Assembly (NCBI RefSeq): GCF_020497125.1
Contig: NC_059077.1
Coordinates: 35,477,340 to 35,541,339, forward strand
From: Mauremys mutica
Taxonomy: Eukaryota > Chordata > Testudines > Geoemydidae
Direction: 5' to 3'
Length of the DNA: 64,000 nucleotides
The notes beneath the pieces were generated by a model. It was not told where the DNA came from. It did no database searches and was given only the letters and a program-made list of their open reading frames with translations. Shown piece by piece: positions 37,690 to 55,584 of the stretch. The first letter of the stretch is position 1, and each line of letters starts with the position of its first letter. The translations under genes and the position numbers were made by a program.

Positions 37690-38540
37690 TTACTATTTAG
37701 CTAACAGTTATTCAGATCATGAGGAGGTGCAGAAAGCAATAAGAAATAAGAGAGAAGCCAGAAAAGGTGATGGAAAATAACCCTTTGGAAAAAGCAATTG
37801 CCATCTATATAGCCTCCAAGTGAGCAGCATAGCAAGCAATCAGAAAAGCCTAGCTTTAGAGAAACTGCATAATGAGTTGAATAACGGCCCTCAACTTACT
37901 CAGAGGGAAATACATGCAATTGTGTAGACAAGAAACAAAAGAAAGATGGTGTGAGCACATTATTCATAAATGATGCAGGAGGCAGACTGCTTGTGACAGG
38001 ACACATGGTATGTAACCAATGTTGAGAATACTATAAGGGTCTACTTAATAAGGAGAACCCTTTATATGCTACAATACTATCATGTGAACCAATAATTACA
38101 TGTGTTGATGACCTGTGAGAGGCAGATGTCAAAGCTGCCCTGCTGAAGATGGCACCCAGAAAAGAAGCAGGTCCGGATGAAGTCACAGCAGAAATAATCC
38201 AAGATTTTACATAAGTTGGTGCACACTGTCTTACACATGTCCTGCACACAGTTTGAAAAGAGAAGAAAATCCCAAGAGAATGGAGAAAATCCATACTGGT
38301 ATTAATTTACAAATGAGGAGGTGACATACCGATTTGGTTGAAGTACCAAGGAATTAAACTACTGCCCCAATGCATAAAACTGCTAGAGAATATCAAGTAC
38401 TAGAGCCCATTTTAGGAAAAGAGTAGTTTGGTTTTAGAAAAGAAAGGGGGATGATAGAAGGTCTGTTCATCATTAGACAGTTAGTGGAAAAGAAGCTGGA
38501 GGGAAATGACCACAGCTGGGGTTTTCTCTCTTTGGAGAAA
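37690..38540 (+). mobile_element. Decayed LINE fragment, RT finger region
   Basis: Plus-strand translation with several stops gives ECYYKGLLN-like, ADVKAALLKMAPRKEAGPDE and VTAEIIQ (38126-38200), GAHCLTHVLHTV and KKIPREWRKSILVLIYK (38219-38314), then KYQGIKLLPQCIKLLE and FGFRKERGMIEGLFIIRQLV (38341-38485). These are the finger motifs that precede the catalytic palm in APE-type LINE reverse transcriptases. The catalytic box is missing, so this is a truncated relic. It is related in style to the LINE at 6.06-8.42 kb. Confidence 0.75.
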
Positions 38541-38599
38541 TCAACATATTTCTAGGAGACTGCTGGTGCCTCTATAATGATTCTATGGGGTGCCAGAGG

Positions 38600-38745
38600 A
38601 CTTTGTCCTGCTGGTGTCCAGGTTTAAACAAATTTGTTGATTAATAATTTGTTCCAGTATCTTTGTTCAGTATCCAAGTTAGGCTTACTGGTCTATAATT
38701 CCCCAGCTCTTCTTTTACTCCTTTTTTAAGATAGGTGCTATGTTT
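38600..38745 (-). mobile_element. CR1 fragment
   Basis: The minus strand matches the CR1 ORF2 region upstream of the catalytic core. The plus-strand text includes ggcttactggtctataattc and a following agctcttcttttactcc, as in the CR1 copies at 14210 and 49350. Confidence 0.7.
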
Positions 38746-38800
38746 CCTGGTCCATGACTGGGGCTCCTAACCACTGCGATAATCCAAAATAATTAATTAA
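38746..38800 (+). mobile_element. L2-like 3' tail fragment
   Basis: The text ggtccatgactggggctcct followed by a run of ataataa-like units resembles the 3' end of reptile L2-type LINEs. Similar to 45105-45225. Confidence 0.45.
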
Positions 38801-45104
<6,304 letters not shown>

Positions 45105-45225
45105 AGTCATGACAGGGACTGTCTGCTACTCTGCGTTTGTACAGTGCCTAGCACAATGGGGCCCTATTCTTGGTTGGTCCTTATGCACTACTGTAATAAA
45201 CATGATTCATCATATACTACTAGAT
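45105..45225 (+). mobile_element. L2-like 3' tail
   Basis: The sequence acagggactgtctgctactc and gtacagtgcctagcacaatg is typical of the 3' end shared by L2-type LINEs and their SINEs in reptiles. Confidence 0.55.
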
Positions 45226-45957
45226 ACTCTTCCAAGTAGCCAATGAAGAAAGAAACAAAGCAACTGAGAGGGGAGAGTGAGTGTAGGAACTGATGACCCA
45301 TCAGAATATTTTGGGCAGGGAGGCGAGATGGTACATCCAAAATAGAGTTGATACTGCTTAGAAAAGGAACAAGTTCATTTAAAAAAATATTTTAGAAAAC
45401 AGCATTCAGAGGAAAGGAGAAACAGCCCTCACATTATGTCTCAAATTCTCAGCAATCCACTCTCTGGAGATAGGTCTGCATTGCATAAGAGAGTATAAAC
45501 AAAACCCATGAGTTTATCTATTTTACTTTTATCCTCTCCTCAATCAGTTTGTTATTCTTCCTTGAATTTCAGGCCTTCTGCTGCATTTCTCTTGAATCTC
45601 TCATCACCTCATGTGCCATCTCTCACAAATGGTTTGAATACAGAAAAGGAAAACAAATCTTCTCCGAAAAATTATTCAACACAATGGTATTCAACAAGGA
45701 CTCAGTAGAGTGAGCCCAACAGATGTTTTCAGAACTGTTCACTGATTAGATCATCAGTAATATCCTGAAATGCATTGTCTCTTGAACCTTTGTCTTTATA
45801 TTTCAATTCCTTTTGCTCATATCTGAGTATGTTTCCTGTGACCACCAACACCCTATTATTACAGGCCCCACAGAATTTCCAAATCTCAAATGTATAAAGC
45901 TGTGCTTTATAATTTGAGAAATAAAGCATAGCATTTAAAGGCTCATGGTTACCCATG

Positions 45958-46300
45958 ATATTCTTGTTGGCCTTCTTCTGAAATCAATGCACTGGCTCCC
46001 TGTTCTTCCAGATTCAGTTCAAGCTTTTCGTTCTCACATTTAAAACACTCTACCCATCCAGCTCCTGCTTATATCTCTGTCCTAATTTTCTCCTACAACC
46101 TGATACTGCTCCCTACAATTTCCTCAAGTCCCTCCCCTATTTTCTTTGCCCCATTCTAATCTCCATTCATTTTTCAATGCTTTCCATACTCTTGGAAGAA
46201 CATCCCAGTCGATATTCACCAAACACTCTCCTACTCCTTAAAACTGGTATGTCCTGCATCTATGTAGACAAAATTCCCCTGCAGCTCATCTGTGTTACTT
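45958..46300 (+). mobile_element. L2-like LINE fragment, RT C-terminal region
   Basis: Plus-strand translation begins LLKSMHWLPVL, matching the LHWLPV box found near the end of L2-type reverse transcriptases, and continues with decayed codons to about 46260. No intact frame. Confidence 0.55.
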
Positions 46301-46427
46301 TTTTTTTTTAATTCATGCTATATCTGTTTGAGTCATTAGGATGACAACTTCTGGTGGGGAGTGGAAATGAGTTTTAGAAGTCTGCTGTTTTCTTACAATA
46401 AAGCACTGTATATACCCTACACTGGCA

Positions 46428-46543
46428 CAGGTGCTAGAACTAGGGGTGCTGCCACACCCTTTGGCTTAAAGTAGTGATAACAATCCAAATACATGGTTTC
46501 CACCTTCAGCATCTCCGCTATAAAAACTGTTCCAGCACCGTTG
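46428..46543. mobile_element. Short MITE-like element
   Basis: This 116-bp stretch has ends caggtgctagaac and gttccagcaccgttg, which are inverted relative to each other. No clear target duplication is seen, so the superfamily is open (hAT is possible). Confidence 0.5.
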
Positions 46544-47249
46544 CATGCTGGTATTAAAATAAATAATAAAATTATTGTTTATTAATGGCCAAAATTTTAA
46601 AGCTTAGTTGCCTAAAGTTTTCAAAAGTGCTAAGCACCCATAGTTCCTGTGGAAATCTATGAGAGATGCACATGCTCACACATCTACAAATCTGGGCACT
46701 TTTATTTAGGTAACTATGGATTTAGGAACCTACCTTTGATAGCCAGGCCTGACAACTTTGGCCAAGGATAATTATTAATAAATAGAGTTCCACTAGTTCA
46801 ATCATGTCTGAACATGAACCAGTTCAAAAACATCACTTAATAGTGAAGCAGAATGCTTACAAAAACTCCACAGCATCATAAAAGCAGTTTAAAAACCCAA
46901 GTCATTTACAGGATACATGTTAAAACTTAACTGAAAGGTTTTACTCCTGTTAGCACCTGAGTTCTGGTAGACAGAGTCTGGTGCAACTTCTCTTGAAGCA
47001 CATTGAAGATATCACTAACATCTAAACAGTACGGGGCCAGCATAATTTCTTGACATATCTTCTATTAAGGATTTGAAGGCTTTCAAAATTATTTTAATAA
47101 GCTCTTCAGGCAATCTTTAATATAATTTTAGGCGTGGTGGAAGATGGCTGGCTGACTTTTATTTTAATTGTAGTCAGGGGAAAAAAGTTATTTCTTGTGT
47201 AATGAGATTGTCTCCCATGCTACTTGTAAGTTTGTGTAAAATTAGCAAC
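46544..47249. other. Intronic sequence, no gene seen
   Basis: Nothing recognised. Confidence 0.55.
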
Positions 47250-47480
47250 ACCGAAAAGCAATAGAATTTATCCTGTGGCACCTTATAGACTAACAGATGT
47301 TTTTGCAGCATGAGCTTTCGTGGGTGAATACCCACTTCTTCGGACTACTTGCATCCGAAGAAGTGGGTATTCACCCACGAAAGCTCATGCTGCAAAAACA
47401 TCTGTTAGTCTATAAGGTGCCACAGGATTCTTTGCTGCTTCTACAGAACCAGACTAACACGGCTACCCCTCTGATAAGAG
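47250..47480. mobile_element. Penelope-like/SINE-like element with inverted 5' copy
   Basis: The element reads from the hairpin at 47270-47428 into gcttctacagaaccagacta and ctaacacggctacccctctg, a 3' part very common in turtle DNA. The left side holds an inverted copy of the same unit. Penelope-like elements often carry such inverted end duplications, but no RT or GIY-YIG sequence is present here, so the class is tentative. Confidence 0.55.
47270..47428. repeat. Perfect 75-bp inverted repeat with 9-bp spacer
   Basis: The left arm (47270-47344) and the right arm (47354-47428) are exact reverse complements over 75 bases, separated by ctacttgca (47345-47353). The transcript of either strand would fold into a very stable hairpin. 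Inside each arm a second small stem occurs: GTGGGT, loop ATTC, ACCCAC, followed by GAAAG. The lack of any mismatch implies that the duplication is young or maintained by copying. Confidence 0.97.
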
Positions 47481-48110
47481 AATTTATGAAACCTGAAATT
47501 GGTTTGAGTTCATCAAAAAACAATGTTGAGTCATATGAACTTTTTGAAAACATGGCCCCAAATTCCATATAATTGTTTTCAGAAAACTGCATCAAGATTC
47601 TGATGAGCATGGGCTGGGTTGTTTCAGGTGGTAGCATTGCAAAGTTCAGTGGTCTTGGCTCATTTTGCTTTGAGTTTTTGGGTTTGTTTAAACCCAGAAA
47701 CTCAAAGTGTCAAGGGATATAATCCCACACAAACTGAAACAAACAAACCAAATGTTTGCCTCAAACCTCTCTGAATGGGAGCCCTGAGTCTTCCACAGTT
47801 CTGTTCATTAAGTAGTTCAGTAACCATTAGTTCATTTGGACCTGAAGAGATCTCTTAATTTAGTCAAGCAAAAGCTTGGAGGAGAACAGTGAAACCCATT
47901 GAAACAACCATTCAAGGAACTGACCAAGCTTAGTTATTTAACAAATGTGGTTCTCTAATTAAGAATCTGGGGGAGATGTCAGACAGTCCCCAAATAAGTG
48001 GTTGTCTAATAAGGATGGTCCTTTGTACAGGTTTCCTTGACCATGGAATTCATTAGTTAATTTCATAGGCTATTTCAGGTTTCTTTGGGGGTTTTTTTTG
48101 GTTTTGTTTT
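47481..48110. other. Intronic sequence, no gene seen
   Basis: Nothing recognised. Ends in a T-rich stretch next to the CR1 3' terminus. Confidence 0.55.
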
Positions 48111-49880
48111 TCATAGAATCATAGAATATTAGGGTTGGAAGAGACCTAAGGAGGTCGTCTAGTCCAATCCCATGCTCAAAGCAGGACCAACACCAACTAA
48201 ATCATCCCAACAAGGACTTTGTCAAGCCGGGCCTTAAAAATCTCTAAGGATGGAGATTCCACCACCTCCCTAGGTAACCTATTCAAGTGCTTCACCACCC
48301 TCCTAGTGAAACAGTGTTTCCTAATATCCAACCTAGACCTCCCCCACTGCAACTTGAGACCATTGCTTCTTGTTCTGTCATCTGCCAGCACTGAGAACAG
48401 CCGAGCTCCATCCTCTTTGGAACCCCCCTTCAGGTAGTTGAAGGCTGCTATCAAATCCCCCTTCACTCTTCTCTTCTGCAGACTAAATAACCCCAGTTCC
48501 CTCAGCCTCCTCGTAAGTCATATGCCCCAGTTCCCTAATAATTTTCATTGCCCTCTGCTGGACTCTCTCCAATTTGTCCACATCCCTTCTGTAGTGGGGG
48601 GACCAAAACTGGACACAGTACTCCAGGGGTGGCCTCACCAGTGCCGAATAGAGGGGAATAATCACTTCCCTCGATCTGCTGGCAATGCTTCTACTAATGC
48701 AGCCCAATATGCCATTGGCCTTCTTGGCAGCAAGGGCACACTGCTGACTCATATCCAGCTTCTCGTTCACTGTAATCTCCAGGTGCTTTTCTGCAGAACT
48801 GCTGCTTAGCCAGTAGGTCCCCAGCCTGTAGCGGGGCATGGGATTCTTCCTTCCTAAGTGCAGGACTCTGCACTTGTCCTTGTTGAACCTCATCAGATTT
48901 CTTTTGGCCCAATCCTCCAATTTGTCTAGGTCACTCTGGACCCTATCCCTACCCTCCAGTGTATCTACCTCTCCCCCCAGCTTAGTGTCATCTGCAAACT
49001 TGCTGAGGGTGCAATTCATCCCAGCATTCAGATCACTAATAAAGATGTTGAACAAAACTGGCCTCAGGACTGACCCCTGGAGCGCTCCGCTTGATACCAG
49101 CTGCCAATTAGACATCAAGCTGTTGATCACTACCTGTTGAGCCTGACAATCTAGCCAGCTTTCTATCCACCTTATAGTACATTCATCTAATCCATACTAC
49201 TTTAACTTGCTGGCAAGAGTACTGTGGGAGACCGTATCAAAAACTTTGCTAAAGTCAAAATAAATCACATCCACCACTTTCCCTGTATCCACAGATTCCT
49301 TGAGGATCTGCTCCATGATTTTGCTGGGGACTGAAGTGCGGCTGTAGTTCCCCAGGTTCTCTTTCTTCCCTTTTTAAAATATGGGCACTATATTTGACTT
49401 TTTCCAATCGTCCGGGACCTCCCTCAATCACCAAGAATTTTCAAATATAATGGCCAGTGGCTCTGTAACCACATCAGCCAACTCCCTAAGCACCCTTGGA
49501 TGCATTAGATCTGGACCCATGGACTTGTGCATGTCCAGCTTTTCTAAATAGTCCTTAACCTGTTCTTTCACCACTGAGGGCTGCTTACCTCCTCCCCATA
49601 CTGTGTTGCCCAGTGCAGCAGTCTAGGAGCTGACCTTGTCTGTGAAGACCGAGGCAAAAAAAGCATTGAATACTTCAGCTTTTTCCACATCATCTGTCAC
49701 TAGGTTGCCTCCCCCATTCAGTAAGGGTCCCACACTTTCCCTGACCACCTTCTTGTTGCTAACATACCTGTAGAAACCCTTCTTGTTACCCTTGACATCT
49801 CTTGCTAGCTGCAACTCCAATTGTGCCTTGGCCTTCCTGATTACACCCCTGCATGTTCTAGCAATATTTTTTGGTTGGTC
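48111..49880 (-). mobile_element. CR1 LINE, 5'-truncated (RT half present)
   Basis: The 3' terminus is at 48111 (tcatagaatcatagaa), and the minus strand continues through the ORF2 RT half to about 49880. It belongs to a different CR1 subfamily from the copy at 12.5 kb. For example, its tail reads [15 protein letters not shown], close to that at 28.0 kb. Confidence 0.88.
48200..49820 (-). pseudogene. CR1 ORF2 RT fragment with intact FADD box
   Basis: Open blocks in order are [16 protein letters not shown] and [15 protein letters not shown] (49623-49820), then a 215-codon stretch (48483-49130). That stretch has GSVLRPVLFNIFISDLN, TLSKFADDTKLGGEV with both catalytic Asp residues, KCRVLHLGRKNPM, VRPPLEYCVQFWSPH and VDKLERVQQRAMKII. 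After a frameshift come [18 protein letters not shown] and [18 protein letters not shown] (48197-48466). Endonuclease and ORF1 are missing. It is a dead, 5'-truncated copy. Confidence 0.88.
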
Positions 49881-51112
49881 AATCTTCCTTTTGGTGGATC
49901 AGGTATGAATTTTTCACTTACAAAGCTTATTTCTCCCAGTGTGGATTTCTGGTGCTTTGATGCAAATGATTTTGCCGTCCACTGATGCAAAGATTTATGT
50001 TTTTAAAAGTTTAAAATTTAAAAACATGTAGGCTAGAATCAGTAGAGTTGCATTCAATCATCCCTGACACGAGGGGGGCCATAATCTATATTTCTGGACT
50101 GGACGTCCACTAGTATGCATGAGGCTGAGGAGTTTTGTGATTTTGGAAGTGTTTGGAGTTTAACATTGTTATACTGAGCTGCATCCACTAGATGGGTGTC
50201 AAAAGTCAAAAAAGGAATCAGCTTCAAATGAATCAGGCAGGCTTTGCGCTTTTACTGAAGAGCCCCAAATGACTCTCTCATGTAGGTTTTTTATGAAAAA
50301 AGGTTGATTGATGGTGCATTTATGGAAAATAAGTCAGATACAGATTGCGGGAGATAATGATGCTCGAGAAATTAAAACAATGCTGACATAATAAAAAAAT
50401 TCAATAACCCCGGAGCACTTACAAATTTTCTGTAGAACCTTGCTAGTTCTTGAGGAATACAAGATTTACTAAAAAACCTTTCAGGCACAAAACACTAAAC
50501 TATTATATGTGCATGACTAAACAAAAGAGTTTGTTAGTCTGAAAAGAAAATATATTAATTCTGTGGGTGAAGCAAGTATCTTATTTACATGAATTAGTAT
50601 GACCGACCACATCACTGCCAAGTGGATAGACAGCCATAATGAGCAAATTAATTTAGGACTTTCATGCACAAGGTAATTTGTCATTTCATTTTATATATAT
50701 TTCTAACATATTACAGTTTAAAATTCATTAATGGGCAGATTTACTATCCTACCCAAGTAGAAACTGCAGCGAGCCAGTAGTGGCTCCCTGATTCTCATCC
50801 TCCAGCCCTGAAGGAAGTTTAAATTGCAGAGAGCAGCTGTAAACACTATTCTTTCTCAGGAATCTTACTCAAATGAAGAAATGGATGTAGTGGAACTCTG
50901 CTCATCCACATACCCTCCCTGTTCTGCCCACACCACATCTCCACACCACTCCCTCACACACTTTATATTGGGGAGGGAGGGGAAAGACCGGCATAGAAGG
51001 TGGAAGACCAGCCTCTGCCATCTTCTCACTGGCAGAAAGTTCCCCTGTATAGGAGGAATTCTCCACTGGCCTTCTTTGGCCAGTTTTTTTGCACCACTTA
51101 TGCAATGCAAAG
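49881..51112. other. Intronic sequence, no gene seen
   Basis: AT-rich up to about 50750, then mixed. No coding similarity. Confidence 0.55.
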
Positions 51113-51120
51113 TGGCTATA

Positions 51121-51519
51121 CTGAGCCACCCGGGGGGGGGGGAGGCAAGTGGGGCAATTTGCTCCAGGCCCCGGGCCCCGCAGGGACCCCCACAAGAGTT
51201 TTTCGGGGCCCCTTGAGCAGAGTCCTTCACTCGCTCCGAGGCCCCCGGAAAACTCTCACGGGGCCCGGGCCCCCGGAGCTTCTTCGCTCTGGGTCTTTGG
51301 TGGTAATGCGGCGGGGGGGTCCTTCCGTTCCGGGACCCGCCGCTGAAAAGCTGCGTCTTCAGCGGTAATTCGGCGGCGGGGGCCCTCCACCGTGGGTCTT
51401 CAGGGCACTTCAGTGGCGGGCCCTGGAGCGGAAGGACCCCCTGCTGCCGAATAACCGCCGAAGCGGGGGCCCCTCTCCGCCAAAGACCCCAGGCCTCCTG
51501 AATCCTCTGGGCGGCCCTG
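51121..51519. mobile_element. GC-rich hAT-type MITE with perfect 8-bp target duplication
   Basis: A 399-bp, very GC-rich insert is flanked by tggctata on both sides (51113-51120 and 51520-51527). The ends ctgagccacccgg and gggcggccctg are eroded terminal inverted repeats. A run of 12 or more G lies at 51132-51143, and motifs built on cggcggcgggg and ggacccc recur inside. The overlapping 230- and 122-codon reading frames are by-products of the base composition. Confidence 0.85.
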
Positions 51520-51527
51520 TGGCTATA

Positions 51528-53170
51528 TTGGACTGGATAATCTAGCACATAAAGCATGATATACCAAACATACCTATATTAAAAGAACTTTAAGGTTCCA
51601 AAGAGAAACACCTCAAAGATAGGAAATACCAACATTAATTCTCCCATGCATATGTAGGCATTTCAAAAAATCTTTTAATGACTGGATCACATACAATTTT
51701 TTTCCCACAGAACCCTTCTTCATTCCATGTACAAGGACAATGCTCAGTGAATAACAACATGCTCAATATTTCTTCACCATTCAAAGGATGCCCCCATGTC
51801 TCATTCACTGCATACCATCCAAACCTTGCACTCAAAATGGACTAGATGCAGCCTAGAACACTTTTCTACAATGTTCATTCACTGGGTACCTGTGTGCCTC
51901 CCAAATATTAATGTCTTGATACTCACAATGCCCCGTCAAGGTTGGAAGTATTATTATACCAAGTGATACTCAGTAAGATTAAATAATTTGCTCAAAGTCA
52001 CACAAAGAGTCTGTGGCAGAGGCAGAAAAAGACCTAGACCTCCTGGGTCCCAGTTCACTGAGTTCTTCCCTTTTGATGGAAAAACACTGTCTCATTCACA
52101 ACACAATACAGCTTCTGCGCTGAATGAGGAAAGGTTTTTCTGGACACTAGACCAATATAGTATACAAGCCTCCCTCATTCTCTCTCCAATATGCATAGAG
52201 AATGAGGCAGAGTCCGTGGGCAAAAAACAATATGTGCTTATGTAATAAAACATTGTATCATAATACATACACACAAAAAGGCAGAGGCAACCTTAGCTTT
52301 GTCATTTCCTTACTGTTGTGTAATGCAGTTAACAGCCATAATGTTCTTTGAATGTAGTTTTGTTTGCTTTGTATAGAATTCTGTAATTAAAAAAAAAGAA
52401 TTCCACCATGTTCAGCTATTTGCTAGACAGCATAAGAATACTCTATTGTGCAATATGTGCAACCCGTCAGGAGGAGCTCTTGTGGCCATCCATGCAGACC
52501 TCTCTCATTTGTAAGGAAACAGCCATGGTCCCTGAGCACTTTCAGTAATGACAGAAAAAGACAGCTATGCCTACAAACTTTCCTAAGGAACAAAGAGGCA
52601 GAACTGTGGCATCGGATTGCATTATAAAATGCAGTGTGAATACGCAAAGAACACTTTAAAACTCTTAAACCTTTGATAAACCACAACCCATTTCTACCAC
52701 CCACCCATGTCCTACAGCCAATCCCCCTGCCAAATTTCAAGGTTTTACCACTGACAAGTTAGAGCTGTTCAACAATAATTGCGTAATGGGAAATCTGTAT
52801 TTTGGTTCTTGAAAATGGAGGAACTACTTTCACTCAAACTTTCCATAAGAATTAGCTCCCTGGCTTAGAACAAACCTGCCACATTTCAGCCAGAAAGGTA
52901 CGAGATTGAAAAAAGTTATAAGCACCTCAAAATGACTATTTGGAATTCAAAGACACAGGGCCTGTTTCTTTATTTCATCCAGCTTCTGCCAGGCTCAGCA
53001 GAGGGTGAGAGTGCTGTTTACAAGCTCCCTGATTCCTGGCTTGACTCCAGGCACTACCGTAAATTGCACCCGCTGGAATGTATGATGCTCCAGGCACTCC
53101 TCTTTCCTTTCCCCCAACCTCACCTCCACTGCAACTGTGGGGAGGGAGATGTATGAGCCAACTTCACTGA
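51528..53170. other. Intronic sequence, no gene seen
   Basis: No classified repeat. A stretch at 52690-52930 with ccaaatttcaaggttttacc may be an old repeat related to that at 31.9-32.4 kb. Confidence 0.5.
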
Positions 53171-53581
53171 GGGCTCATCTACACTACGGGTTATGTCGGT
53201 GTAACTTATGTTGCTATGGGGAGCGAATAAGCCACTCCCCTGAGTGTAGGGTTGCCAACTCTGACTGAAGCTATTCCAGGAGATTTTTTTTTTCCAACAT
53301 GACATAATGTCATTTTTTTAAAATATCCTATTAAAATCTACTGACTTGTTTTCAGTAGTCACCAGAAAATGGATGTTGATTCTGAGAGACTCCAGGCCAA
53401 TCCTGGAGGGTTGGCAACCCTACTTGAGTGATGTCAATTATACTGACCTAACTGCCAGTGTGGACAGCAATATGTTGGTGGGAGAACTTTTTGAACTGAC
53501 ATAGCTGCCGCCTCTTGCGGAGGTGCTTTTATTATGCCATTGGCACACAGCAGCTGTAGCACTTCTAGTGTAGACTAGCCC
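53171..53581. mobile_element. MITE (PIF/Harbinger-like?) carrying a nested hAT MITE
   Basis: The ends gggctcatctacactac and tctagtgtagactagccc are good terminal inverted repeats (GGGCTnnTCTACACTA). The outer flanks are tga and taa, compatible with a 3-bp target duplication of the TNA type. Without the nested insert at 53247-53422 the element is about 235 bp. It has no coding capacity. Confidence 0.7.
53247..53422. mobile_element. hAT-type MITE nested in another MITE
   Basis: A 176-bp element with ends tagggttgccaac and gttggcaaccct(a), almost perfect terminal inverted repeats. It is flanked by cctgagtg (53239-53246) and cttgagtg (53423-53430), an 8-bp duplication with one mismatch. Confidence 0.82.
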
Positions 53582-55584
53582 TAATTCTACACCTACTGGG
53601 GACTTCTCCACACTATGAGTGTCTGTCCTCAGCAGAGAGGTTATGGGCAGCCTCTGACTGCCTTGTGCTATAGGGCTGAGAATGTGGCCAACAATGTCTC
53701 CTGGAGTTCCCCAGTGCGCATGAGGTTGGAGAGAGTGCACAGTGTACACTGGGGTTGCATTTTCTGGTGCACAGGCCCTGCTCTGTAGGCCAGTGTATGG
53801 AGCCAGGGACTCGCCTTTTCGCCATTCATTTTTGAACAGCTGGCTCACCAGGGGAAGAAGTGGTGAACAGTTCCAGCACCAAGGAACCGCTATTGTAATC
53901 AGACCTTGTGTGGGCTGCAAAAAGTGTTTGTGCTGGAGTTGTGTGCCGCAACCAGATAAGGGATTGATCACAATCTTGTTCTTAGTTATTACAGCCATTT
54001 TGACTTGCTGTCTTTAGATGCTAATTATTTCAGCAGGACATGTCAGTTCAGATGATGTTGAAATCATGCCAAGTACAATAACCCAGTTATTCAAATCACG
54101 AATAGAGACTCATGTGACACCATATCATTAAAAGTCATCTCGCAAAATCATAAAATGAACATCGCTAGAGGCAACATCCAAATCCTAGTCATACAAAGTA
54201 GGGCGGGAAGACATGAAGGGAAGAATGGAAGCTTGTCTTTTAATAAACACAGAAACTGACTAGTAGTAAGAGTCGGTTTTCAGTGAAGTATTTAAGTTGC
54301 CTAGGCAAAGTTCTGCCTTGATTTGCACATTTTGCAGATTCATTGATTTCAATGAAGTTGCATGAGGAGCAAATCAATAAAAACTGAGGCTCCCTATACC
54401 TGTCCCAAAACTTGTTTAAATTACCACAGAATTATTAAAATATGGTTCCTTTGTGAAAGTACAGATTTTTGGACAAACTGGGTAAATAAACTGGATAAAT
54501 AAACTGGGTAAATAAATTAGAGGGTTGGACAAATACAATACAGTATGCAACTATTACTTTTCTTTGTTTTTTTCTTAATTTTTTATTGATAACCTTAATA
54601 TTAAAATTTCTGAGCCAAAAAGCTGATTTACATGTGGATTTTGATTGACCTTTGTTACCTGAAAATAGGCACCCAAAGGTCACTCAGCAATGCTTAATAA
54701 TAAAGGTGAAAGTCTTGAATGTTCTCCTGTTCATCAGAAAAAAAAATCTTCAACAATTTCCTGTCCCTACTGATTCCCAGCTGGACATCAGATTTTAAAT
54801 AGGTTAACCCACATGCTCAGAAAAATAAACCCTGAGTTCTTCAATTAAGTCACATCATCACTTCTGATCTGAACTGAACCTCTTGCGTAGATGCTAACTC
54901 TTCAGTGACAAATCTTCAACACAATTTCTTTACATAGATACATGTCGCGGGACTCAGGTGCACCCATGTCTAGTTTTTTATTTGTTTTCTTTGGATTTCT
55001 TCTCTCTTTACTAGTAAGAAGTAAGTTTAGATGGAGATGAATGGGCAAACACTAGAGAAAAATCTGCATTGAAACATCAGTATGAAATATTATTCCATCT
55101 CCCCATTCTTGAAACAAAAATCACTGTTTGTGACCCACGTAAATATTTTGTATTTTCCCTACAGCAAACATTTTTGAAAACTTTACTTTGGTTGTACAGA
55201 CTTATACTGTATGATTTGTAATAAAGCAATATTAACAAGAAAGCTATGATCCAAATTTGAATTGTTCATTTACCATACTATATTGTAGAATTCAAGCCCA
55301 CTATTTACTTGTTGGTTTGAATTTCCACCTCAATGATTCAGCAAACCAACCCAAAATGGAATGGATAGTTTTACCCACACCCAGACTCCAAACAGAAATT
55401 GTAATTGATTGTAATTTTTTCATTTTAGCACCGAGGCTTGATTTTTGCTTTTAGTGTTACTGTCTTTGGAAGCATTTTGCATATAATAGAACTTTATAAT
55501 TAAGAGGGAAAATATAGAACTTTTTCTAAGGATATTCTAACAGGAGAAGTCACACTAAAATGGCAAAAAAACAAACAAACAAAC
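53582..55584. other. Intronic sequence, no gene seen
   Basis: A (AAAC)n run lies near 55563-55586. The rest is AT-rich and featureless to me. Confidence 0.55.

Noticed and set aside
50865..51557. 230-codon minus-strand frame and 122-codon plus-strand frame
   Set aside because: Most of both frames lies in the GC-rich hAT MITE at 51121-51519, where stop codons are rare by composition.
53438..53998. 186-codon minus-strand frame
   Set aside because: It spans part of a MITE and unique intron, with no domain or splice support.
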